Shown here piece by piece: positions 46,249-54,891 of a stretch of DNA of 64,000 nucleotides. Both the position numbers and the translations under genes were made by a program. Each line of letters opens with the position of its first letter. The first letter of the stretch is position 1. This DNA is from a virus: positions 1 through 64,000 of IMG/VR virus record IMGVR_UViG_3300032893_000021; one strand, given 5' to 3'. Under the pieces are notes generated by a model. That model worked only from the letters and a program-made list of their open reading frames with translations, made no database searches and was not told where the DNA came from.

Positions 46249-49200
46249 TTGAGCCTCCTCACACTCCTCCACGGGGCGTCGACCGGCGGCGGGACGACCT
46301 ACACCTCGACCCTGACCGCCAGCATGTCCCCGGCCGCCTCGTCGTTCTCAAGGGCGTCGAAGCGCGCGCTGACCGCCACGGAGGGTCCAGCCGGGGCGCT
46401 CGCCCGCCTGTCGGCCAGGGCGATGGCCGCCTCCGTCACCCCGTCCGGCTCGGCCGCCCGCCGCACGGCGCGCTCGCTGGCGGCGTCCGTCAGCCCGGCC
46501 GGTGTCCTCCTGCGGGCCCTTCCGCACTCGATGACCGCCTCAATGGGCCCGGCGGGCGCCGCCGCCCGGCGGACGGCCCGGGCCCTTGCGGCGTCCTCCG
46601 GCCCGGCCGGTTCGCTCGTCCGCACCGGGATGCCGGTCAGGATGACGGCCTCGGAGTCCCCGTCCGGGTCGGCGGCCCGGCGGACGGCCCGCGCCCTCGC
46701 GGCCTCCGTCACCCCGGCCGGGGCCCTCTCGCGCTCGGCTTCGAGGGCCCTGTCGGCTACCATCTCGCCTGCGGGGTCGGCGGCCAAGCGGGCGGCGCGC
46801 TCGCTGACTGCGGCCGAGGGTCCGTCCGGGTCGCTGCTCCGCTTCACGACGCGAACGCTCGCCGGGTCCATCGGCCCGGCTGGCGCTGCCGCTCGGGCGT
46901 TCCCCCACGCCCTCGCCGCCTCGATCGGGTTCGGCCCCCCAGGCTCGTCCGGCCTCGGCGCCCTGCTCGGCGCCGCGGTCCCCGGCTCGACCGTCCTCGG
47001 CTCGTACGGCGCCGCCGCGACCGACGCGCTGACGAGGTCGACCAGGCGCGCCCTCGCGGCCGCGGCGTCCTCGTCTGGGGCGCTCGGAAGGGCCGGGATG
47101 CCGGTCCGCCTGACGGCGGCGATCGGGCCCGCAGGGGCCGCCGTGCGCTCGACCGCCAGGAAGCTCTCGGCCTCAGTCACCCCGGCCGGGACGGTCCTCC
47201 GGGCGTACGTCCGGGCCCTCGCGGCCTCCGTCGCACCGGCCGGTGCGCTGGCGCGCGCATCCGCAGTCCCGCTCTCGGCCTCGATCTCGTCGGGCGGGGC
47301 GTACGCTCGCCGCACCTCGAGGGCGCTCGCGGCCGCCGTCTCCCCGTCCGGCGCGGCGGCCAAGGCCGTTGCGAGGGCGCTGGCCGCCTCGGTCACCCCG
47401 ACCGGGACGGTCCTGCGGGCCCAGGTCCGCGCCCTCTCGGCCTCCGTATCCATGTCGGGGTCAGTCTCGCGGAGCGCCGCCCGGTCCCTCGCGGCGTCGA
47501 TCGGACCGGCTGGCGCCGCCGTCAGGTCGACCGCACGGGCCCTCGCCGCGTCCGCCTCGCCGTCCGGCGTCCTCGGCCGGGCCGGGATGCCGGTCAGGAT
47601 GGCCGCCTCGGTCACGCCAGCCGGGGCCGCCGCCCGCCGCACGGCGAGGGCGCTTGCCGCCGCCGTCGCCTCCTCGGGCGCCCTCGCGCGCTCGGGGATG
47701 CCGGTCAGGATGACGGCCACGATCGGCCCGGCCGCCTCACTCACCCGCTCGTTCCCGTACCGCCTCGCCGCGTCGATCGGCCCGGCCGGGACTCTCGCCA
47801 GGTCCGCCGCGCGCCAGCTGGCCGCGTCCCTCTCGCCCGCCGGGGCCGTCCTCCGGGCGCAGGTCAGGACCCTGGCAGCGTCCGTCACCCCGTCCGGGGC
47901 CGCGTCCAGGAGGACGGCGCGCCCCATGCCAGCCTCGCTGTCGCCAGCCGGGGCGGCCGCCCGCGCCGTGGCAAGGGCGCTCGCCGCGTCCGTCTCGCCC
48001 GCCGGGGCGATCGGCCGGGCCGGGATGCCGGTGCGGATGACGGCTGCCCTCGCGGCATCCGGCGCCGCCGCCCGGCGGACGGCCCGCGCCCTGATCGCCT
48101 CCGCGTCCCCGGCCGGGGTCCTCGTCCGCACCGGGATGCCGGTCCGCCTGACGGCGGCCGTCGCACCGGCCGGTGCCCTGCTCAGGGCGTTCCCCTACCG
48201 GCTCGCGGCGTCCGTCGCGCCAGCCGGTGCGATCACCAGGTCGACTGCCCGCGCCCTGTCCGCGTCGCTCTCCGCGGCCGGTTCGGCCTCGCGCGGCTTC
48301 CCGTACAGGATGACGGCCTCGGTCAGCCCGGCCGGGACGGTCCTGCGGGCGTTCCCGTACCGGCTGGCCGCGTCGGTCACCCCGGCGGGCGCCGCGGCCC
48401 GGCGGACGGCGCGCCAGCTGGCGGCCTCGGCCTCGCCGTCCGGCGTCGTCTGGCGCTCCTTCCCGTACCGGCTCGCGGCCGCGTCACTCTCTCCTGCCGG
48501 GGCCGTCCTCCGGGCGCTCCCGCACACGATGTCGGCAGCCGTCTCCCCGGCCGGGTCCGCGGCCCGCCTGACGGCGCGCAGGCTGGCGGCGTCCGTCGGC
48601 CCGTCCGGCTCGATCGCCCGGGCGGCCTCCAGGGCCCTGTCCGCGTCGATCGGCCCCGCGGCCTCGCTCGCACGCCTGGCGGCCCGGGCCCTCGCGGGTG
48701 CCCTGTCGCCCGTCGGGTCCCTCGAGTCGTCCGGCGGCAGGTTCGTCTACCTGACGGCCGCGATCACGACGTCCGCGTCGGTCGCCATGTCGACCTCGAG
48801 GAGGCTCGCCGCCGCCCTGCCACCGGCCGGTGCGCTGGCCAGGGCGCGCCTCGTCTCGCTCGCGGCCGCCCTATCGTCGTCAGCCTCGCTGGCCCGGCGC
48901 ACGGCCCGGGCGCTGGCCGGGGCCTCGTCACCCGCCGGGGCGGCGTCCCTCAGGACCGGCGTCCCGCTCGCCGGGACCGCCTCCCCGGCCGGTTCGGCCT
49001 CGAGGTCCACCGCCAGGAAGCTCTCCGCCTCGGCCTCCCCGGCCGGTTCGCTCGCCCGGGCGGCCTCCAGGCAGCTCGCGGCCGCCGTCTCCGCCTCGGG
49101 CGCCCTCACCCGGCGCACTGGCCGCCTCCTCGCCGCGTCGGCCTCGGCGTCCGCCTCGCTGGCGCGGGCGTCCTCGAGGGCCCTGTCAGCCGCGCTCGAC

Positions 49201-49875
49201 GCGGCCGGGTCACTCGCGTGGTCCCATCTCGGGCCGACCCTGGTCGATCTGGCCGCGTCGCTGTCCCCGTCCGCCGCGCTGGCCAGGACGACCGCTCGCG
49301 GGCTGGCCGGGGCGGCCTCACCGGCCGGTGCCCTGTCGCGCGTCGGGACGAGGGCGCTGGCCGCGTCGGTCTCGCCAGCGGGCGCCGCCGTCCGCAGGAC
49401 GGCGCGGAGCCTCGCCGGGGCACTCGGGGCGGCCGGGGCGGCCTCGAGGTCCACCGGCGTCCCGCTCGCGGCCTCGATCGCCTCGGCCGGTTCGATCCTG
49501 AGGACGAGGCCGGTCCAGCTCGCCGCCGCCCTCACGTCCGCCGCCGCCCTCGCCCGCTCGACGGCTCGGTCCATGACGGCCTCGACGCTGCCCTCGGGGG
49601 CGATCGCGCGCCGCGTCTCGGTGGCCCTCCGGGCGGCCCTCGGCCTCCTCGGCTTCCTCGCGTCCCAGTTCAGGCCGAGCATCCGGGCCGACCGCGTCTC
49701 CGCCGCCGACTACGCCGCCTTCTCGGCCGCGGCGTCCGACGCGGCGGCGGCTACCGTCGCGACGGCCGATGGGGTAGCCTTCGGCGTGGGGACGGCGGAC
49801 TCCGCCGGGCACGCCGTCGCCCAGGCAGCCTCGGCGACGTACGCCGTCGCGGTGTCGGACGCCCTGACGGACTGA
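46249..49875 (+). CDS. giant repetitive protein, about 55-60 copies of an 18-residue unit, 1208 aa
   Basis: TTG start. After about 20 residues the protein is built from units of 18 (occasionally 19) residues with consensus L-A-A-S-V-x-P-A-G-A-x-x-R-R-T-A-R-A. It is rich in Ala, Ser, Arg, Gly and Pro and almost lacks acidic residues until a non-repetitive acidic C-terminal 70 residues (ADYAAFSAAASDAAAATV). Variants such as RTGMPVRMT and RAFPYRLAA recur in blocks, showing duplication. Regular 18-residue spacing would suit a beta-solenoid or a fibre. Probably an extended virion appendage; the positive charge may bind cell-surface polymers. Confidence 0.7.
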   Translation: MSLLTLLHGASTGGGTTYTSTLTASMSPAASSFSRASKRALTATEGPAGALARLSARAMAASVTPSGSAARRTARSLAASVSPAGVLLRALPHSMTASMGPAGAAARRTARALAASSGPAGSLVRTGMPVRMTASESPSGSAARRTARALAASVTPAGALSRSASRALSATISPAGSAAKRAARSLTAAEGPSGSLLRFTTRTLAGSIGPAGAAARAFPHALAASIGFGPPGSSGLGALLGAAVPGSTVLGSYGAAATDALTRSTRRALAAAASSSGALGRAGMPVRLTAAIGPAGAAVRSTARKLSASVTPAGTVLRAYVRALAASVAPAGALARASAVPLSASISSGGAYARRTSRALAAAVSPSGAAAKAVARALAASVTPTGTVLRAQVRALSASVSMSGSVSRSAARSLAASIGPAGAAVRSTARALAASASPSGVLGRAGMPVRMAASVTPAGAAARRTARALAAAVASSGALARSGMPVRMTATIGPAASLTRSFPYRLAASIGPAGTLARSAARQLAASLSPAGAVLRAQVRTLAASVTPSGAASRRTARPMPASLSPAGAAARAVARALAASVSPAGAIGRAGMPVRMTAALAASGAAARRTARALIASASPAGVLVRTGMPVRLTAAVAPAGALLRAFPYRLAASVAPAGAITRSTARALSASLSAAGSASRGFPYRMTASVSPAGTVLRAFPYRLAASVTPAGAAARRTARQLAASASPSGVVWRSFPYRLAAASLSPAGAVLRALPHTMSAAVSPAGSAARLTARRLAASVGPSGSIARAASRALSASIGPAASLARLAARALAGALSPVGSLESSGGRFVYLTAAITTSASVAMSTSRRLAAALPPAGALARARLVSLAAALSSSASLARRTARALAGASSPAGAASLRTGVPLAGTASPAGSASRSTARKLSASASPAGSLARAASRQLAAAVSASGALTRRTGRLLAASASASASLARASSRALSAALDAAGSLAWSHLGPTLVDLAASLSPSAALARTTARGLAGAASPAGALSRVGTRALAASVSPAGAAVRRTARSLAGALGAAGAASRSTGVPLAASIASAGSILRTRPVQLAAALTSAAALARSTARSMTASTLPSGAIARRVSVALRAALGLLGFLASQFRPSIRADRVSAADYAAFSAAASDAAAATVATADGVAFGVGTADSAGHAVAQAASATYAVAVSDALTD

Positions 49876-50213
49876 GGAGGCGCTCAGCGAGCGAACCGCC
49901 CAACCGGTACACCGTAGGGAATGCCGTCACGGTCTCCGGGACCTACACGAACAAGAAGACGGGCTCCACGGTCGACCCCGACGTGGCATGCGTCGACGTG
50001 GTCGACCCGACCGGCAAGACGACGACGTACCGCACGGACGACGTCGGGTCTCCGATCGTCCGCGCCTCGTCCGGCGTCTACACCCTCGACGTCGACACGT
50101 CCGCGAAGCCGGGCCGCTGGCAGTACCGCTGGTGGTCTCCGCCCGGCGGCTCGGTCCAGACAGCCGGGGCGGGCGAGTTCCTCGTCTCGGCCTTCCCGGC
50201 CCCGGTCCCGTGA
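49872..50213 (+). CDS. virion accessory Ig-like protein, uncertain start, 113 aa
   Basis: SEPPNRYTVGNAVTVSGTYTN, VDPDVACVDVVDPTGKTT and GRWQYRWWSPPGGSVQ form a recognisable Ig-like small structural protein. No ATG, GTG or TTG lies at the expected position. The only usable codon is a CTG overlapping the preceding stop (CTGA), although an AGGAGG lies downstream of it, so the start may be misread. Coupled to the next gene by GTGA. Confidence 0.6.
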   Translation: MRRRSASEPPNRYTVGNAVTVSGTYTNKKTGSTVDPDVACVDVVDPTGKTTTYRTDDVGSPIVRASSGVYTLDVDTSAKPGRWQYRWWSPPGGSVQTAGAGEFLVSAFPAPVP

Positions 50214-50569
50214 CGGAGCAGTACGCCAACGGCGCCAGGACGACCGTCGCCTCGCCGGTCGGGAGCGGCGACGGGACGGTGTCCGTGGCGAGCGCGACCG
50301 GGTTCCCGACGTCCGGGAACTTCCGGCTCCTCGTCTGCCGCGCCGACCTGACGAACGCCGAGCTGATGCTCGTGACCTCGGTCGCCGGGACGACCTTCAC
50401 GGTCTCGAGGGCGGCCGAGCCGTACGGCGGCGCCCAGAGCGCCGTGTCCCACGCGTCCGGGGAGGTCGCGGCCCACGTCCTGACGGTCGCCTCGCTCCCG
50501 ACCGGCGGGGCGGCCCCGCCCGCGGTCACGGCGGCTGCGCTCCTCTACGCCTACCAGAACATGAGGTGA
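50210..50569 (+). CDS. virion accessory beta-domain protein, 119 aa
   Basis: DGTVSVASATGFPTSGNFRL, ELMLVTSVAGTTFTVSRAA and SAVSHASGEVAAHVL follow the same domain layout as residues 40-100 of the major tail protein at 54888. It is therefore a free-standing copy of a tail surface domain, likely a decoration or fibre adaptor. Confidence 0.65.
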   Translation: MTEQYANGARTTVASPVGSGDGTVSVASATGFPTSGNFRLLVCRADLTNAELMLVTSVAGTTFTVSRAAEPYGGAQSAVSHASGEVAAHVLTVASLPTGGAAPPAVTAAALLYAYQNMR

Positions 50570-50573
50570 CCTG

Positions 50574-50996
50574 ATGGCTGCCGGGACGAGCCCCATCTTC
50601 TACGCGACCCCGAAGACGGCCGCCGTTCAGTTCGCGAACGGCGACGGCACGTCCCTGAAGACGCTCCTCACCGCTGGCTCGAACGGCAGCCTCGTCCTGG
50701 GCGTCGAGGCGACCACGACCGACACGGCCGCCAACGACGTGGGCCTCTACGTCCAGATCGGCGGGTCGGGCACCAACTACCCGATCGGCGGCAAGCGGGT
50801 CCCGGCCGGGTCGGGCGACGCAACCGCCTCCAACCCGACCGCGGCCGTGCAGGTCCTCGACGTCGGCCAGTTGCCGTTCCTGCTGCCTGACGGCACGCTC
50901 CAACTCGGCGCGGGCGACGTTCTGAAGGCCGGTGTGCAGGCGGCCGTGACCTCGGCCAAGACGCTCACGCTGCTCGCCCAGTACGGCGACTTCTAG
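50574..50996 (+). CDS. virion structural protein, 140 aa
   Basis: PIFYATPKTAAVQFANGDGTS, GVEATTTDTAANDVGLYVQI and LKAGVQAAVTSAKTLTLLAQYGDF match small phage structural proteins near tail-fibre genes. Beta-rich. No enzymatic motif. Confidence 0.65.
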   Translation: MAAGTSPIFYATPKTAAVQFANGDGTSLKTLLTAGSNGSLVLGVEATTTDTAANDVGLYVQIGGSGTNYPIGGKRVPAGSGDATASNPTAAVQVLDVGQLPFLLPDGTLQLGAGDVLKAGVQAAVTSAKTLTLLAQYGDF

Positions 50997-51713
50997 GTGT
51001 CGAGGGTCCTCGTCCCGAGCAAGCACGCAGGGGTCCCGAGGCAGCAGGCCGTCCCGTTCCCGGGCGCCTCCAAGTGGTCCAACCCTGTCTGGATGCGGCC
51101 TGGGCTGTCGAGCCCCTACGCCCGCGACTTCACGGCCATGCCGGGCCGGGCGTCCCTCGACCGCGTCGTGCGCAACCGCGGCTTCTCCACGCCGTCGACC
51201 AGCATCCTCGTGCCGGGCGGAGGGCAGCCGGTCGAGGTGTACTTCGACACGCAGGGAGCCGCGGTCTACTGGCAGGCCCCCCCTGGCGACTGGGAGATCG
51301 TCGTCGAGTTCAGCGGCTACTCTGCTGGCAATGGCGGAATCGAGATGGTCGGCCCGTTCACCGTCGACGCCTCCGGCACGGGGCAGGCGTGCACCCAGTA
51401 CAACAACCCGGCCGGAGTCGTCAACTGGGGCCTGTCGAGCTGGGCGTACGCCTCGTCCGGCAACACCGCGACGTGGACCGGCGGTCCATTCAACGACCAG
51501 CGCCGCATGTGGCAGACCCTGAGGAAGTCCGGCACGGCGTACACCGGCAAGCACAGCGACGACGGGTCGACGTGGACGTCGTACCAGACGGCCAACACAT
51601 GGGCTGGCACGCCGGTCTGGATCGGCGTGGGCCGGTTCTACACCGCGATCCAGTTCTGGTGGCGGCTGTGGCGGGTCACGGTCTGGCCCGGCCCGACGTT
51701 CTTCCCAGGCTGA
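50997..51713 (+). CDS. adhesin-like beta protein, first of a tandem pair, 238 aa
   Basis: GTG start directly after the preceding stop. Shares with the next gene KWSNPV..., PGGGQPVEV, APPGDWEIVVEFSGY, MWQTLRKSGTAYTGKHSDDGST and WAGTPVWIGVGRF. The fold resembles concanavalin-A-like lectins (DWEIVVEFSGY) used to bind glycans. Likely host receptor binding. Confidence 0.68.
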   Translation: MSRVLVPSKHAGVPRQQAVPFPGASKWSNPVWMRPGLSSPYARDFTAMPGRASLDRVVRNRGFSTPSTSILVPGGGQPVEVYFDTQGAAVYWQAPPGDWEIVVEFSGYSAGNGGIEMVGPFTVDASGTGQACTQYNNPAGVVNWGLSSWAYASSGNTATWTGGPFNDQRRMWQTLRKSGTAYTGKHSDDGSTWTSYQTANTWAGTPVWIGVGRFYTAIQFWWRLWRVTVWPGPTFFPG

Positions 51714-52411
51714 TGTACGCGAAGCAGCAGCGCCGGTCCGCCTACCCGACCCGGGTGCCGCAGGTCGGCGTCCCGTTCAACCAGCGGACGTGGTCCAACC
51801 CCGTGCGCTACCGGATGTCGTCCTACGGCCGCGACTTCACGGCGTTGCGCAACCGGCCGGACCTCGACCGGCGCGTCGCCAACCGCGGCTTCAGCGCGCC
51901 CGCGGCGAGCATCCTCGTCCCGGGCGGCGGGCAGGGTGTCGAGGTGCTGCTAGACGCATCGGCCGCGGCGCTCTACTGGCCTGCTCCGCCCGGCGACTGG
52001 GAGATCGTCGTCGAGTTCGCTGGCTACACGGCCATCGCCAACACCGAGATGGCCGGGCCGTTCGCCGTCGACTCAAGCGGCACCGGCGTCGGCGCCTCCC
52101 AGTACAACAACTCAGCCGGGATCTACTGTTGGAACCTCGTTTCGTGGGCCTACAGCAGCACGGGCGGGTCGGCCGCGTGGTCCAGCCCGATCACACGCCA
52201 ACACATGTGGCAGACGCTGAAGAAGTCGGGCACGACCTACACAGCCAGGCACTCCGACGACGGCTCGACGTTCACCGCCTACACGGCCAACACCACGTGG
52301 GCCGGGACGCCCGCGTGGATCGGCTTCGGCCGGTTCACCGCTGGCACGATCGGCTGGTACCACCTCTACCGGCTCAACGTCTACCCGGCACCGGCCTTCT
52401 TCACCGGCTAG
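51713..52411 (+). CDS. adhesin-like beta protein, second of a tandem pair, 232 aa
   Basis: Starts at an ATG overlapping the preceding stop (TGATG). Clearly paralogous to the upstream gene along its whole length, including PGGGQGVEV, PPGDWEIVVEFAGY, MWQTLKKSGTTYTARHSDDGS and WAGTPAWIGFGRF. The loops differ most, which suits divergent receptor specificity. Confidence 0.68.
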   Translation: MYAKQQRRSAYPTRVPQVGVPFNQRTWSNPVRYRMSSYGRDFTALRNRPDLDRRVANRGFSAPAASILVPGGGQGVEVLLDASAAALYWPAPPGDWEIVVEFAGYTAIANTEMAGPFAVDSSGTGVGASQYNNSAGIYCWNLVSWAYSSTGGSAAWSSPITRQHMWQTLKKSGTTYTARHSDDGSTFTAYTANTTWAGTPAWIGFGRFTAGTIGWYHLYRLNVYPAPAFFTG

Positions 52412-52461
52412 GCAGCGGCAGGCCCGAGGCGCTAACCTCTCCATAGGAGGAACGGACCCGA

Positions 52462-53424
52462 GTGACGACAGGGCTGACACCGTACATCACGCCCAAGGTC
52501 CTGCTCGCGACCAACTACGGCGTCGACTGGAAGTCGTTCCCGCGCCAGGGCGCCTCGTCAGAGGACCAGCTGGCGGCGCAGCTCGACGCCTGCTGGAAGG
52601 CGACGTCGGAGGCGGACGCGGTCGCGAACCAGTCGCTCAGGGCCGGGGTCGACACGGAGACGGAGTTCGGGCCCGACCTCGCCGTGACCGTCCCCGGCAA
52701 CGGCTGGGCCAGGATGAGGATGACGAGGTCCCCGGTCCTCCGGGTCGTCGGGGCCGCCGCCGGTCCCGCGGCCGCCACGCCGCCGGTGGCCCTCTCGCCG
52801 ATCCCGGCCACGTCACTCGTGGTCGAGCACGGTGGGCAGCACCAGACCGGGACCATCGTCCCCGCGGGCGGGTCCCCGTCGCCGACCACCATCCTCGTCG
52901 CGCCCGGCTACGTCTCGTGGGCCCTCGGGCGCAACGGCTACATGCTGCAGGTCACCACCGTCTCCGGGTTCCCGGTCGCCGGGATCGACGCCGCCGCGGC
53001 CGCCGGGGACACCGAGATCCACGTCGACGACGTCTCCGGGTGGTGGGACCCGGACCAGGGGCTCGGCGCGGCCGGGACGGTGGCCGACCCGCCGACGCGC
53101 GAGGACGTGTCCGTGTCGGGCATGACGCCCGACGTCCCGGGCGCCATCTCGGGGCCCGGGACGCTGACGCTGGCGGCGCCCCTCCAGTTCCCGCACGTCC
53201 CGCTGGTCGGCGGCCTGACCGGGCCCGACCAGCGCGTCCTCCTGACGGCGATGCCGCAGACCCTCCAGAACGCCGTCCTCTACTTCGCGACCTACTTCGG
53301 CCTGATGCGCGGCTCGGCCGCGCTCGCCCCCCAGCAGGCACGCGGCGCGATCGGCGGCGTGGCCCGCCAGGACTGGTACGAGCGAGGGGAGAAGGCCGTC
53401 GCCCGGTTCGCGAGGACCTGGTGA
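52462..53424 (+). CDS. head-tail connector/neck protein candidate, 320 aa
   Basis: GTG after ATAGGAGGAACGGACCCGA. Helical N-terminus (QLAAQLDACWKATSEADAVA), a beta domain (SGWWDPDQGLG), and a helical C-terminus (LQNAVLYFATYFGLMRGSAALA). Position between adhesin genes and the tail terminator candidate, and size, suit a neck protein. Homology is not visible to me. Confidence 0.6.
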   Translation: MTTGLTPYITPKVLLATNYGVDWKSFPRQGASSEDQLAAQLDACWKATSEADAVANQSLRAGVDTETEFGPDLAVTVPGNGWARMRMTRSPVLRVVGAAAGPAAATPPVALSPIPATSLVVEHGGQHQTGTIVPAGGSPSPTTILVAPGYVSWALGRNGYMLQVTTVSGFPVAGIDAAAAAGDTEIHVDDVSGWWDPDQGLGAAGTVADPPTREDVSVSGMTPDVPGAISGPGTLTLAAPLQFPHVPLVGGLTGPDQRVLLTAMPQTLQNAVLYFATYFGLMRGSAALAPQQARGAIGGVARQDWYERGEKAVARFARTW

Positions 53425-53930
53425 GCATCTACTCGGTCGAGCACTGGGCGGCGGACGGCCTCAGCGGCCTTGAGTCGCCGGGCCTCGACCCGGTCCAGTC
53501 ATGGGTCGCCCCGCCCCCGCCCGGGTCGGCCTTCATGACCACGCCGCAGGCCTTCGTCTGGGGCGGCAGGGGCCGCGAGACGAGACTCACCCTCCCGCGC
53601 GCGCGCTCGGCCGCCGACGCCGCCGCCGGGCGGGCCGGGCAGCGGCAGGCGAGACACCAGCTGACGGTCTGGGTCATGTGGGCGTCGGACGTCTCGATCT
53701 CGGTCCAGGACCTGTTCCCGGTCCTCCTGCGGACCGTCCTCGACTTCTTCCGGTACGCCGAGCTCGGCCAGACGATCGCCGACCCGACCGACGGCTCGAC
53801 GTCCGTCCTCCAGACCGTCGGCGAGGACATCGAGTGGCGGTACGGCCCGCCCGTGGCGTCGGGGGACGGCCTCTACCTCTACCACGCCGCCGAGCTGACC
53901 GTCGCCGCGGTCGAGGCCTGGCAGTCATGA
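53421..53930 (+). CDS. tail terminator/head-closure-type protein, 169 aa
   Basis: LTVWVMWASDVSISVQDLFP, VLLRTVLDFFRYAELGQTI and TSVLQTVGEDIEWRYGPPV with a final Ala-rich helix fit the layout of siphophage tail terminators: strand, long helix, strands. GTGA-coupled to the connector candidate. It is 18 bases from the glycosyltransferase-like gene by way of a 91-residue protein. Confidence 0.6.
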   Translation: MSIYSVEHWAADGLSGLESPGLDPVQSWVAPPPPGSAFMTTPQAFVWGGRGRETRLTLPRARSAADAAAGRAGQRQARHQLTVWVMWASDVSISVQDLFPVLLRTVLDFFRYAELGQTIADPTDGSTSVLQTVGEDIEWRYGPPVASGDGLYLYHAAELTVAAVEAWQS

Positions 53931-54202
53931 GGGTCGCCGTCGACAGGTCCGTCCGCGAGGTCGTGATGGCGGACGGGACCTCCTACCCGGTCGGGGCGTC
54001 CGGCCGTGTGGTCGTCACGGAGCCATCCCACGTCGAGGAGCTCCGTCGGCGCGGCCCGGTGGACGGCCGGGGCTCGACGAGGGGTGACTACGCCGCCGAG
54101 GTCAAGGCGCCCCCGCGCGGGTCCGGCGGCTGGACCTGCGCCTGCGGCTGGGACGGCTGGGAGTGGACGAGGCGCTGCGGCCGCTGCGGGGCGCCCCGGT
54201 GA
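53927..54202 (+). CDS. small zinc-ribbon protein, 91 aa
   Basis: ATGA-coupled. N-terminal beta segment (RVAVDRSVREVVMADGTSY) and C-terminal WTCACGWDGWEWTRRCGRCG, a four-Cys ribbon rich in tryptophan. Possibly a connector accessory or modulator. Confidence 0.6.
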   Translation: MRVAVDRSVREVVMADGTSYPVGASGRVVVTEPSHVEELRRRGPVDGRGSTRGDYAAEVKAPPRGSGGWTCACGWDGWEWTRRCGRCGAPR

Positions 54203-54891
54203 GCTGGCCGCCGGACCCGCTGGTGTACGTCCCGTACGTCCCCGGCATGCTCAGGCCGGAGACGGAGGCCGCCCTCGCGCCCCACAACCCGGTCCATGCC
54301 GTGCTCGACCCGGAGGACCCGGCCGCCTACTGGGGCCTGCTCTCGGGCGTCTGGGCGGACGGCCTGACGTTCGCGGTCGTCGAGCAGGACGTGGTCCCCG
54401 AGCCCGGGACGGTGGAGGGGTTCGCGGCCTGCCCGCAGGGGTGGTGCGCGGTCCCGTACCTCTGGGGCGACCTGCCCCTGACGGCGTTCGGGTGCGTGCG
54501 CTTCCGCGACTCGTTCATCGCGCGGCACCCGGACGTGTTCTGCAGGATCCCCGAGGCGCAGCGCGACTGGAGGTCGCTCGACTCGATGGTGATCGGCGAG
54601 CTGCACCGGCGCGGCGAGTCCGAGCACGTCCACGGGCCCAGGGCCCTGCACCTGCGCGACCCCGAGCCGAAGGCGGCCAGGCTAGCGTTCCGGGGCCCCG
54701 TGCGGCTACGCTGGGTCGGGGACGGGCGCCGCCGCCTCGACGGGGTCCCGGCCGCCGACACGGAGCTGGGCGACCCGGCGATGGTCGCGATAGCGCTGGA
54801 GTCCGGCCTGTACGTGCGGGCCGGTGGAGACGACGAGCCCCGGCGAGCCCGGGCGACGGCGCCCGAGGATGCGCCGAGAGGAGGTACTTGA
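54199..54891 (+). CDS. glycosyltransferase-like protein in tail operon, 230 aa
   Basis: GTG overlaps the preceding stop. DGLTFAVVEQDVVPEPGTVEGFAACPQGWCAVPY has the same acidic motif and following Cys/Trp/Pro segment as the 31770 protein. The C-terminal half is basic and Arg-rich. Located directly before the major tail protein, which it may modify. Confidence 0.58.
   Translation: MSWPPDPLVYVPYVPGMLRPETEAALAPHNPVHAVLDPEDPAAYWGLLSGVWADGLTFAVVEQDVVPEPGTVEGFAACPQGWCAVPYLWGDLPLTAFGCVRFRDSFIARHPDVFCRIPEAQRDWRSLDSMVIGELHRRGESEHVHGPRALHLRDPEPKAARLAFRGPVRLRWVGDGRRRLDGVPAADTELGDPAMVAIALESGLYVRAGGDDEPRRARATAPEDAPRGGT

Noticed and set aside
46299-48131. Minus-strand open frame of 610 codons opposite the repeat protein
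   Set aside because: Its own repeat is simply the reverse complement of the 18-residue repeat; no start signal or coupling.
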